In this document: piece by piece, positions 26,221 through 38,625 of the stretch
How the letters are laid out: every line of letters begins with the position of its first letter
Numbering within the stretch: position 1 is the stretch's first letter
NCBI GenBank assembly: GCA_022747635.1
Contig: JAKTNV010000637.1
Span: 26,207 to 90,206 of the forward strand
DNA: 64,000 nucleotides
Source: Hetaerina americana
Taxonomy: Eukaryota > Arthropoda > Insecta > Odonata > Calopterygidae
Reading direction: 5' to 3'
Notes under the pieces: generated by a model
What the model saw: the letters and a program-made list of their open reading frames with translations, nothing else
What the model was told of the DNA's origin: nothing
The model's database searches: none
Program-made: the position numbers and the translations under genes

Positions 26221-29200
26221 ATGTTCTAAAAATGAAATAAATGCCTTCTAAACACCTCAAACATTCACTTTAAAACAGAAGATTGTTGTTTTTCGCAATA
26301 TTTTTAGAAATTTTGGCTCTTTTAGTAACATTAACACTTGGGCTGAAGCATCTTTTATGATCTTTTATTGTCTTTCAGGATTATTTCTGGGTTTTATTTT
26401 GTTTATTTGATGAAAATGAACAACAATACACACCATGGAACTATTTTTGTTTGATTTGTGTCGAGTGAGATTTTCACCTAGAACCCAAAGGGGGGGGTAT
26501 TGGCACTTTTCAAGGAAAAATGCGAAAAAATTAAATTTTCTAAAAATGAAATAAATGCCTTCTAAACACCTCAAACATTCACTCTAAAACAGAAGATTGT
26601 TGTTTTTCGCAATATTTTTAGAAATTTGGGCTCTTTTAGTAACATTAACACTTTCGCTGAAGCAATTTTTATGCTCGTTTCTTGTCTTTCAAGATTAATT
26701 CTGGGTTTTATTTTGTTAATTTGATGAAAATGAACAACAATACACACCATGGAAACATTTTTGATTGATTTGTGTCGAGTGAGATTTTCACCAAGAACCC
26801 AAGGGGGGTATTGGCACTTTTCATGGAACAATGTGAAAAATTAAATTTTCTAAAAATGAAATATATACCTTCTAAACACCTCAAACATTCACTCTAAAAC
26901 ATAAGATTGTTGTTTTTCGCAATATTTTTAGAAATTTTGGCTCTTTTAGTAACATTAACACTTGCGCTGAAGCATCTTTTATGCTCATTTCTTGTCTTTC
27001 AGGATTATTCTGGGTTGTATTTTGTTTATTTGATGAAAATAAACAACAATACACACAATGGAAACATTTTTGTTTGATTTGTGTCGAGTGAGATTTTCAC
27101 TTAGAACCCAAAGGGCGGGTATTGGCACTTTTCATGGAAAAATGTGAAAAATTAAATTTTCTAAAAATGAAATAAATGCCTTCTAAACACCTCAAACATT
27201 CACTTTAAAACAGAAGATTGTTGTTTTTCGTAATATTTTTAGAAATTTTGGCTCTTTTAGTAACATTAACACATGGGCTGAAGCATCTTTTATGATCTTT
27301 TATTGTCTTTCAGGATTCATTCTGGGTTTTATTTTGTTTATTTGATGAAAATGAACAACAATACACACCTTGGATACATTTTTGTTTGATTTGTGTCGAG
27401 TGAGATTTTCACCTAGAACCCAAAGGGGGGGGTATTGGCACTTTTCAAGGAAAAATGCGAAAAAATTAAATTTTCTAAAAATGAAATAAATGCCTTCTAA
27501 ACACCTCAAACATTCACTCTAAAACAGAAGATTGTTGTTTTTCGCAATATTTTTGGAAATTTGGGCTCTTTTAGTAACATAAACACTTTCGCTGAAGCAA
27601 TTTTTATGCTCGTTTCTTGTCTTTCAAGATTAATTCTGGGTTTTATTTTGTTAATTTGATGAAAATGAACAACAATACACACCATGGAAACATTTTTGAT
27701 TGATTTGTGTCGAGTGAGATTTTCACCAAGAACCCAAGGGGGTATTGGCACTTTTCATGGAACAATGTGAAAAATTAAATTTTCTAAAAATGAAATAAAT
27801 GCCTTCTAAACACCTCAAACATTCACTCTAAAACAGAAGATTGTTGTTTTTCGCAATATTTTTAGAAATTTGGGCTCTTTTAGTAACATTAACACTTTCG
27901 CTGAAGTAACTTTTATGCTCGTTTCTTGTCTTTCAAGATTAATTCTGGGTTTTATTTTTTTATTTTGATGAAAATGAACAACAATACACACCATGGAAAC
28001 ATTTTTGATTGATTTGTGTCGAGTGAGATTTTCACCAAGAACCCAAGGGGGGTATTGGCACTTTTCATGGAACAATGTGAAAAATTAAATTTTCTAAAAA
28101 TGAAATAAATACCTTCTAAACACCTCAAACATTCACTCTAAAACAGAAGATTGTTGTTTTTCGCAATATTTTTAGAAATTTGGGCTCTTTTAGTAACATT
28201 AACACTTGCGCTGAAGCAACTTTAATGCTCATTTCCCTTCTTTCAGTATTATTCTGGGTTTTATTTTGTTTATTTGATGAAAATGAACAACAATACACAC
28301 CATGGAAACATTTTTGATTGATTTGTGTCGAGTGAGATTTTCACCTAGAACCCAAAAGGTGGGTATTGGCACTTTTCATGGAAAAATGTGAAAAATTAAA
28401 TTTTCTAAAAATGAAATAAATGCCTTCTAAACACCACACACATTCACTCTAAAACAGAAGATTGTTGTTTTTCGCAATATTTTTAGAAAATTGGGCTCTT
28501 TTAGTAACATTAACACTTGCGCTGAAGCATCATTAATGCTAATTTCTTGTCTTTCAGGATTATTCTGGGTTTAATTTAGTTTATTTGATGAAAATAAACA
28601 ACAATACACACCATAGAAACATTTTTGTTTGATTTGTGTCGAGTGAGATTTTCACTTAGAACCCAAAGAGCGGGTATTGGCACTTTTCATGGAAAAATGT
28701 GAAAAATTAAATTTTCTAAAAATGAAATAAATGCCTTCTAAACCCCTCAAAAATTCACTCTGAAACAGAAGATTGTTGTTTTTCGCAATATTTTTAGAAA
28801 TTTGGGCACTTTTAGTAACATTAACACCTGGGCTGAAGCATCTTTTATGATCATTTATTGTCTTTCAGGATACATTCTGGGTTTTTTTTTGTTTATTTGA
28901 TGAAAATGAAAAACAATACACACTTTGGATACATTTTTGATTGATTTGTGTCGAGTGAGATTTTCACCTAGAACCCAAAGGGGGGGTATTGGCACTTTTC
29001 ATTGAAAAATGTGAAAAATTAAATTTTCTAAAAATGAAATAAATGCCTTCTAAACACCTCAAAAATTCACTCTAAAACAGAAGATTGTTGTTTTTCGCAA
29101 TATTTTTAGAAATTTGGGCTCTTTTAGTAATATTAACACCTGGGCTGAAGCATCTTTTATGATCTTTTATTGCCTTTCAGGATTCATTCTGGGTTTTATT

Positions 29201-31734
29201 TTGTTTATTTGATGAAAATGAACAACAATAAACACCATGGAAACATTTTTGTTTGATTTGTGTCGAGTGAGATTTTCACCTAGAACCCAAAGGGCGGGTA
29301 TTGGCACTTTTCATGGAAAAATGTTAAAAATTAAATTTTCTAAAAATGAAATAAATGCCTTCTAAACACCTCAAACATTCACTCTAAAACAGAAGATTGT
29401 TGTTTTTCGCAATATTTTTAGAAATTTTGGCTCTTTTAGTAACATTAACACTTTCGCTGAAGCATCTTTTATGCTCCTTTCATGTCTTTCAGGATTCATT
29501 CTGGGTTTTATTTTGTTTATTTGATGAAAATGAACAACAATACACACCTTGGATACATTTTTGTTTGATTTGTTTCGAGTGAGATTTTCACTTAGAACCC
29601 AAAGGGGGGGGCACTTTTCATGGAAAAATGTGAAAAATAAAATTTTCTAAAAATGAATGAAATGACTTCTAAACACCTCAAACATTCACTCTTAAACAGA
29701 AGATTGTAGTTTTTCGCAATATTTTTAGAAATTTGGGCTCTTTTAGTAACTTTAACACCTGGGCTGAAGCATCTTTTATGATCATTTATTGTCTTTCAGG
29801 ATTCATTCTGGGTTTTATTTTGTTTATTTGATGAAAATGAACAACAATACACACCTTGGATACATTTTTGTTTGATTTGTGGCGAGCGAGATTTTCACCT
29901 AGAACCCAAAGGGGGGGGTATTGGCACTTTTCATGGAAAAATGTGTAAAATTAAATTTTCTAAAAATGAAATAAATGCCTTCTAAACACCTCAAACATTC
30001 ACTCTAAAACAGAAGATTGTTGTTTTTCGCAATATTTTTAGAAATTTGGGCTCTTTTAGTAACATTAACACCTGGGCTGAAGCATCTTTTATGATCATTT
30101 ATTGTCTTTCAGGATTTATTCTGGGTTTTATTTTGTTTATTTGATGAAAATGAACAACAATACACACCTTGGATACATTTTTGTTTGATTTGTGTCAAGT
30201 GAGATTTTCACCTAGAACCCAAAGGGGGGGGGGGTATTGGCACTTTTCATGGAAAAATGTAAAAAAATTAAATTTTCTAAAAACGAAATAAATGCCTTCT
30301 AAACACCTCAAACATTCACTCTAAAACAGAAGATTGTTGTTTTTCGCAATATATTTAGAAATGTGGGCACTTTTAGTAACATTAACACCTGGGCTGAAGC
30401 ATCTTTTATGATCATTTATTGTCTTTCAGGATATATTCTGGGTTTTTTTTTGTTTATTTGATGAAAATGAAAAACAATACACACTTTGGATACATTTTTG
30501 ATTGATTTGTGTCGAGTGAGATTTTCACCTAGAACCCAAAGGGGGGGGTATTGGCACTTTTCATGGAAAAATGTGAAAAATTAAATTTTCTAAAATAGAA
30601 ATAAATGCCTTCTAAACACCTCAAACATTCACTCTAAAACAGATGATTGTTGTTTTTCGCAATATTTTTAGAAATTTGGGCTCTTTTAGTAACATTTACA
30701 CCCGGGCTGAAGCATCTTTTATGATCTTTTATTGTCTTTCAGGATTCATTCTGGGTTTTATTTTGTTTATTTGATGAAAATGAACAACAATAAACACCAT
30801 GGAAACATTTTTGTTTGATTAGTGTCGAGTGAGATTTTCACCTAGAACCCAAAGGGGGGGGTATTGGCACTTTTCAAGGAAAAATGCGAAAAAATTAAAT
30901 TTTCTAAAAATGAAATAAATGCCTTCTAAACACCTCAAACATTCACTCTAAAACAGAAGATTGTTGTTTTTCGCAATATTTTTAGAAATTTGGGCTCTTT
31001 TAGTAACATTAACACCCGGGCTGAAGCATCTTTTATGATCTTTTATTGTCTTTCAGGATTCATTCTGGGTTTTATTTTGTTTATTTGATGAAAATGAACA
31101 ACAATAAACACCATGGAAACATTTTTGTTTGATTCGTGTCGAGTGAGATTTTCACCTAGAACCCAAAGGGGGGGGTATTGGCACTTTTCATGGAAAAATG
31201 TGTAAAATTTAATTTTCTAAAAATGAAATAAATGCCTTCTAAACACCTCAAACATTCACTCTAAAACAGAAGATTGTTGTTTTTCGCAATATTTTTAGAA
31301 ATTTGGGCTCTTTTAGTAACATTAACACTTTCGCTGAAGCAACTTTTATGCTCATTTCTTGTCTTTCAGGATTAATTCTGGGTTTTATTTTGTTTATTTG
31401 ATGAAAATGAACAACAATACACACCATGGAAACATTTTTGTTTGATTTGCGTCAAGTGAGATTTTCACCTAGAACCCAAAGGGGGGGGTATTGGCACTTT
31501 TCATGGAAAAATGTGAAAAATTAAATTTTCTAAAAATGAAATAAATGCCTTCTAAACACCTCAAACATTCACTCTAAAATAGAAGATTGTTGTTTTTCGC
31601 AATATTTTTAGAAATTTGGGCTCTTTTAGTAAAATTAACACCTGGGCTGAAGAATCTTTTATGATCATTTATTGTCTTTCAGGATACATTCTGGGTTTTA
31701 TTTTGTTTATTTGATGAAAATGAACAACAATACA
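26221..31734 (+). repeat. Higher-order repeat D, copy 2, extended
   Basis: Follows D copy 1 at 4,685 bp offset up to about 30697, where copy 1 has AACATTAACACTTTCGC and this copy AACATTTACACCCGGGC. It then continues with monomers not in copy 1: two ACCCGGGCTG / AATAAACACC units (30,7xx and 31,0xx), GCGTCAAG near 31449 and AATAGAAG near 31578. From about 27480 the sequence is repeated at an offset of about 10,017 bp (near 37500), which equals 21 monomers plus the 3.45-kb duplication E. A six-base loss removes TATTGG at 29609, leaving the G-tract joined to CACTTTTC. Confidence 0.85.
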
Positions 31735-34700
31735 CACCATGGAAACATTTTTGTTTGATATGTGTCGAGTGAGATTTTCACCTAGAACCCAAAGGGGGGG
31801 GTATTGGCACTTTTCATGGAAAAATGTAAAAAATTAAATTTTCTAAAAATGAAATAAATGCCTTCTAAACACCTCAAACATTCACATTAAAACAGAAGAT
31901 TGTTGTTTTTCGCAATATTTTAAGAAATTTGGGCTCTTTTAGTAAAATTAACACTTGCGCTGAAGTATCTTTTATGCTCATTTCTTGTCTTTCAGGATTA
32001 ATTCTGGGTTTTATTTCGTTTATTTGATGAAAATGAACAACAATACACACCATGGAATCATTTTTGTTTGATTTGTGTCGAGTTAGATTTTCACCTAGAA
32101 CCCAAAGGGGGGGTATTGGCACTTTTCATGGAAAAATGTAAAAAATTAAATTTTCTAAAAATGAAATAAATGCCTTCTAAACACCTCAAACATTCACTCT
32201 AAAACAGAAGATTGTTGTTTTTCGCAATATTTTTAGAAATTTGGGCACTTTTAGTAACATTAACACCTGGGCTGAAGCATCTTTTATGATCATTTATTGT
32301 CTTTCAGGATACATTCTGGGTTTTTTTTTGTTTATTTGATGAAAATGAAAAACAATACACACTTTGGATACATTTTTAATTGATTAGTGTCGAGTGAGAT
32401 TTTCACCTAGAACCCAAAGGGGGGGGTATTGACACTTTTCATGGAAAAATGTGAAAAATTAAATTTTCTAAAAATGAAATAAATGCCTTCGAAACACCTC
32501 AAACATTCACTCTAAAATAGAAGATTGTTGTTTTTCGCAATAATTTTAGAAATTTTGGCTCTTTTAGTAACATTAACACTTTCGCTGAAGCATCTTTTAT
32601 GCTCCTTTCATGTCTTTCAGGATTCATTCTGGGTTTTATTTTGTTTATTTGATGAAAATGAACAACAATACACACCTTGGATACATTTTTGTTTGATTTG
32701 TATCGAGTGAGATTTTCACTTAGAACCCAAAGGGGGGGGTATTGGCACTTTTCATGGAAAAATGTGAAAAATAAAATTTTCTAAAAATGAATGAAATGAC
32801 TTCTAAACCCCTCAAACATTCACTCTAAAACAGAAGATTGTTGTTTTTCGCAATATTTTTAGAAATTTGGGCTCTTTTATTAAAATTAACACTTGCGCTG
32901 AAGCATCTTTTATGCTCATTTATTGTCTTTCAGGATACATTCTGGGTTTTATTTTGTTTATTTGATGAAAATGAACAACAATACACACCATTGAAACATT
33001 ATTGTTTGATTTGTGTCAAGTTAGATTTTCACCTAGAACCCAAAGGGGGCATTGGTACCCAAAGGTATTGGCACTTTTCATGGAAAAATGTGAAAAATTA
33101 AATTTTCTAAAAATGAAATAAATGCCTTCTAAACACCTCAAACATTCACTCTAAAACAGAAGATTGTTGTTTTGCGCAATATTTTTAGAAATTTTGGCTC
33201 TTTTAGTAACATTAACATCTGGGCTGAAGCATCTTTTATGATCATTTATTGTCTTTCAGGATACATTCTGTGTTTTATTTTGTTTATTTGATGAAAATGA
33301 ACAACAATACACACCTTGGATACATTTTTGTTTGATTTGTGTCGAGTGAGATTTTCACCTAGAACCCAAAGGGCGGGTATTGGCACTTTTCATGGAAAAA
33401 TGTGAAAAATTAAATTTTCTAAAAATGAAATAAATGCCTTCTAAACACCTCAAACATTCACTTTAAAACAGAAGATTGTTGTTTTTCGCAATATTTTTAG
33501 AAATTTGGGCTCTTTTAGTAACATTAACACCCGGGCTGAAGCATCTTTTATGATCTTTTATTGTCTTTCAGGATTCATTCTGGGTTTTATTTTGTTTATT
33601 TGATGAAAATGAACAACAATACACACCTTGGATACATTTTTGTTTGATTTGTGTCGAGTGAGATTTTCACCTAGAACCCAAAGGGGAGGGTATTGGCACT
33701 TTTCAAGGAAAAATGCGAAAAAATTAAATTTTCTAAAAATGAAATAAATGCCTTCTAAACACCTCAAACATTCACTCTAAAACAGAAGGTTGTTGTTTTT
33801 CGCAATATTTTTAGAAATTTGGGCTCTTTTATTAAAATTAACACTTGCGCTGAAGCATCTTTTATGCTCATTTCATGTCTTTCAGGATTATTTCTGGGTT
33901 TTATTTTGTTTATTTGATGAAAATGAACAACAATACACACCATGGAACTATTTTTGTTTGATTTGTGTCGAGTGAGATTTTCACCTAGAACCCAAAGGGG
34001 GGGGTATTGGCACTTTTCAAGGAAAAATGCGAAAAAATTAAATTTTCTAAAAATGAAATAAATGCCTTCTAAACACCTCAAACATTCACTCTAAAACAGA
34101 AGATTGTTGTTTTTCGCAATATTTTTGGAAATTTGGGCTCTTTTAGTAACATAAACACTTTCGCTGAAGCAATTTTTATGCTCGTTTCTTGTCTTTCAAG
34201 ATTAATTCTGGGTTTTATTTTGTTAATTTGATGAAAATGAACAACAATACACACCATGGAAACATTTTTGATTGATTTGTGTCGAGTGAGATTTTCACCA
34301 AGAACCCAAGGGGGTATTGGCACTTTTCATGGAACAATGTGAAAAATTAAATTTTCTAAAAATGAAATAAATGCCTTCTAAACACCTCAAACATTCACTC
34401 TAAAACAGAAGATTGTTGTTTTTCGCAATATTTTTAGAAATTTGGGCTCTTTTAGTAACATTAACACTTTCGCTGAAGCAACTTTTATGCTCGTTTCTTG
34501 TCTTTCAAGATTAATTCTGGGTTTTATTTTTTTATTTTGATGAAAATGAACAACAATACACACCATGGAAACATTTTTGATTGATTTGTGTCGAGTGAGA
34601 TTTTCACCAAGAACCCAAGGGGGGTATTGGCACTTTTCATGGAACAATGTGAAAAATTAAATTTTCTAAAAATGAAATAAATACCTTCTAAACACCTCAA

Positions 34701-35180
34701 ACATTCACTCTAAAACAGAAGATTGTTGTTTTTCGCAATATTTTTAGAAATTTGGGCTCTTTTAGTAACATTAACACTTGCGCTGAAGCAACTTTAATGC
34801 TCATTTCCCTTCTTTCAGTATTATTCTGGGTTTTATTTTGTTTATTTGATGAAAATGAACAACAATACACACCATGGAAACATTTTTGATTGATTTGTGT
34901 CGAGTGAGATTTTCACCTAGAACCCAAAGGGGGGGTATTGGCACTTTTCATGGAAAAATGTGAAAAATTAAATTTTCTAAAAATGAAATAAATGCCTTCT
35001 AAACACCACACACATTCACTCTAAAACAGAAGATTGTTGTTTTTCGCAATATTTTTAGAAAATTGGGCTCTTTTAGTAACATTAACACTTGCGCTGAAGC
35101 ATCATTAATGCTAATTTCTTGTCTTTCAGGATTATTCTGGGTTTAATTTAGTTTATTTGATGAAAATGAACAACAATACA
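31735..35180 (+). repeat. 11-monomer duplication E, copy 1
   Basis: Forward monomers repeated at an offset of 3,445-3,446 bp. Markers: GATATGTGTCG near 31757, CACATTAAAACAG near 31885 with TTTTAAGAAATT and TTATTTCGTTTATT, AATTGATTAGTGTCG near 32379, CCTTCGAAACACC near 32487, the insertion monomer at 33038, TTTTGCGCAAT near 33171, GGGGAGGGT near 33684, then D-type units from about 33760. The right join (about 35165-35200) lies in the conserved TTATTTGATGAAAAT core, switching from a D unit with AATTTAGTTTATTTG back to the GATATG unit. Confidence 0.85.
33038..33073 (+). repeat. Monomer with insertion beside the G-tract, site 2
   Basis: Same CATTGGTACCCAAAGG insertion and same linked upstream variants (CCATTGAAACATTATTG, GTCAAGTTAG) as at 12436. 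Confidence 0.9.
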
Positions 35181-38100
35181 CACCATGGAAACATTTTTGT
35201 TTGATATGTGTCGAGTGAGATTTTCACCTAGAACCCAAAGGGGGGGGTATTGGCACTTTTCATGGAAAAATGTAAAAAATTTAATTTTCTAAAAATGAAA
35301 TAAATGCCTTCTAAACACCTCAAACATTCACATTAAAACAGAAGATTGTTGTTTTTCGCAATATTTTAAGAAATTTGGGCTCTTTTAGTAAAATTAACAC
35401 TTGCGCTGAAGTATCTTTTATGCTCATTTCTTGTCTTTCAGGATTAATTCTGGGTTTTATTTCGTTTATTTGATGAAAATGAACAACAATACACACCATG
35501 GAATCATTTTTGTTTGATTTGTGTCGAGTGAGATTTTCACCTAGAACCCAAAGGGGGGGTATTGGCACTTTTCATGGAAAAATGTAAAAAATTAAATTTT
35601 CTAAAAATGAAATAAATGCCTTCTAAACACCTCAAACATTCACTCTAAAACAGAAGATTGTTGTTTTTCGCAATATTTTTAGAAATTTGGGCACTTTTAG
35701 TAACATTAACACCTGGGCTGAAGCATCTTTTATGATCATTTATTGTCTTTCAGGATACATTCTGGGTTTTTTTTTGTTTATTCGATGAAAATGAAAAACA
35801 ATACACACTTTGGATACATTTTTAATTGATTAGTGTCGAGTGAGATTTTCACCTAGAACCCAAAGGGGGGGGTATTGGCACTTTTCATGGAAAAATGTGA
35901 AAAATTAAATTTTCTAAAAATGAAATAAATGCCTTCGAAACACCTCAAACATTCACTCTAAAATAGAAGATTGTTGTTTTTCGCAATATTTTTAGAAATT
36001 TTGGCTCTTTTAGTAACATTACACTTTCGCTGAAGCATCTTTTATGCTCCTTTCATGTCTTTCAGGATTCATTCTGGGTTTTATTTTGTTTATTTGATGA
36101 AAATGAACAACAATACACACCTTGGATACATTTTTGTTTGATTTGTATCGAGTGAGATTTTCACTTAGAACCCAAAGGGGGGGGTATTGGCACTTTTCAT
36201 GGAAAAATGTGAAAAATAAAATTTTCTAAAAATGAATGAAATGACTTCTAAACCCCTCAAACATTCACTCTAAAACAGAAGATTGTTGTTTTTCGCAATA
36301 TTTTTAGAAATTTGGGCTCTTTTATTAAAATTAACACTTGCGCTGAAGCATCTTTTATGCTCATTTATTGTCTTTCAGGATACATTCTGGGTTTTATTTT
36401 GTTTATTTGATGAAAATGAACAACAATACACACCATTGAAACATTATTGTTTGATTTGTGTCAAGTTAGATTTTCACCTAGAACCCAAAGGGGGCATTGG
36501 TACCCAAAGGTATTGGCACTTTTCATGGAAAAATGTGAAAAATTAAATTTTCTAAAAATGAAATAAATGCCTTCTAAACACCTCAAACATTCACTCTAAA
36601 ACAGAAGATTGTTGTTTTGCGCAATATTTTTAGAAATTTTGGCTCTTTTAGTAACATTAACATCTGGGCTGAAGCATCTTTTATGATCATTTATTGTCTT
36701 TCAGGATACATTCTGTGTTTTATTTTGTTTATTTGATGAAAATGAACAACAATACACACCTTGGATACATTTTTGTTTGATTTGTGTCGAGTGAGATTTT
36801 CACCTAGAACCCAAAGGGCGGGTATTGGCACTTTTCATGGAAAAATGTGAAAAATTAAATTTTCTAAAAATGAAATAAATGCCTTCTAAACACCTCAAAC
36901 ATTCACTTTAAAACAGAAGATTGTTGTTTTTCGCAATATTTTTAGAAATTTTGGCTCTTTTAGTAACATTAACACATGGGCTGAAGCATCTTTCATGATC
37001 TTTTATTGTCTTTCAGGATTCATTCTGGGTTTTATTTTGTTTATTTGATGAAAATGAACAACAATACACACCTTGGATACATTTTTGTTTGATTTGTGTC
37101 GAGTGAGATTTTCACCTAGAACCCAAAGGGGAGGGTATTGGCACTTTTCAAGGAAAAATGCGAAAAAATTAAATTTTCTAAAAATGAAATAAATGCCTTC
37201 TAAACACCTCAAACATTCACTCTAAAACAGAAGGTTGTTGTTTTTCGCAATATTTTTAGAAATTTGGGCTCTTTTATTAAAATTAACACTTGCGCTGAAG
37301 CATCTTTTATGCTCATTTCATGTCTTTCAGGATTATTTCTGGGTTTTATTTTGTTTATTTGATGAAAATGAACAACAATACACACCATGGAACTATTTTT
37401 GTTTGATTTGTGTCGAGTGAGATTTTCACCTAGAACCCAAAGGGGGGGGTATTGGCACTTTTCAAGGAAAAATGCGAAAAAATTAAATTTTCTAAAAATG
37501 AAATAAATGCCTTCTAAACACCTCAAACATTCACTCTAAAACAGAAGATTGTTGTTTTTCGCAATATTTTTGGAAATTTGGGCTCTTTTAGTAACATAAA
37601 CACTTTCGCTGAAGCAATTTTTATGCTCGTTTCTTGTCTTTCAAGATTAATTCTGGGTTTTATTTTGTTAATTTGATGAAAATGAACAACAATACACACC
37701 ATGGAAACATTTTTGATTGATTTGTGTCGAGTGAGATTTTCACCAAGAACCCAAGGGGGTATTGGCACTTTTCATGGAACAATGTGAAATATTAAATTTT
37801 CTAAAAATGAAATAAATGCCTTCTAAACACCTCAAACATTCACTCTAAAACAGAAGATTGTTGTTTTTCGCAATATTTTTAGAAATTTGGGCTCTTTTAG
37901 TAACATTAACACTTTCGCTGAAGCAACTTTTATGCTCGTTTCTTGTCTTTCAAGATTAATTCTGGGTTTTATTTTTTTATTTTGATGAAAATGAACAACA
38001 ATACACACCATGGAAACATTTTTGATTGATTTGTGTCGAGTGAGATTTTCACCAAGAACCCAAGGGGGGTATTGGCACTTTTCATGGAACAATGTGAAAA

Positions 38101-38625
38101 ATTAAATTTTCTAAAAATGAAATAAATACCTTCTAAACACCTCAAACATTCACTCTAAAACAGAAGATTGTTGTTTTTCGCAATATTTTTAGAAATTTGG
38201 GCTCTTTTAGTAACATTAACACTTGCGCTGAAGCAACTTTAATGCTCATTTCCCTTCTTTCAGTATTATTCTGGGTTTTATTTTGTTTATTTGATGAAAA
38301 TGAACAACAATACACACCATGGAAACATTTTTGATTGATTTGTGTCGAGTGAGATTTTCACCTAGAACCCAAAGGGGGGGTATTGGCACTTTTCATGGAA
38401 AAATGTGAAAAATTAAATTTTCTAAAAATGAAATAAATGCCTTCTAAACACCACACACATTCACTCTAAAACAGACGATTGTTGTTTTTCGCAATATTTT
38501 TAGAAAATTGGGCTCTTTTAGTAACATTAACACTTGCGCTGAAGCATCATTAATGCTAATTTCTTGTCTTTCAGGATTATTCTGGGTTTAATTTAGTTTA
38601 TTTGATGAAAATAAACAACAATACA
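35181..38625 (+). repeat. 11-monomer duplication E, copy 2
   Basis: Tandem duplicate of the previous 3.45 kb with the same markers (CACATTAAAACAG near 35331, CCTTCGAAACACC near 35934, insertion monomer at 36483, GGGGAGGGT near 37129). Differences include TTCGATGAAAAT near 35783, a lost A in AACATTACAC near 36016, CATGATC near 36992 and a patch near 36944-36980 (AAATTTTGGC with ACACATGGGC, where copy 1 has AAATTTGGGC with ACACCCGGGC). Downstream it runs into family D, so E was duplicated inside a longer D-type repeat. Confidence 0.85.
36483..36519 (+). repeat. Monomer with insertion beside the G-tract, site 3
   Basis: Duplicate of site 2 within E copy 2, identical in the insertion and its linked flanking variants. 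Confidence 0.9.
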
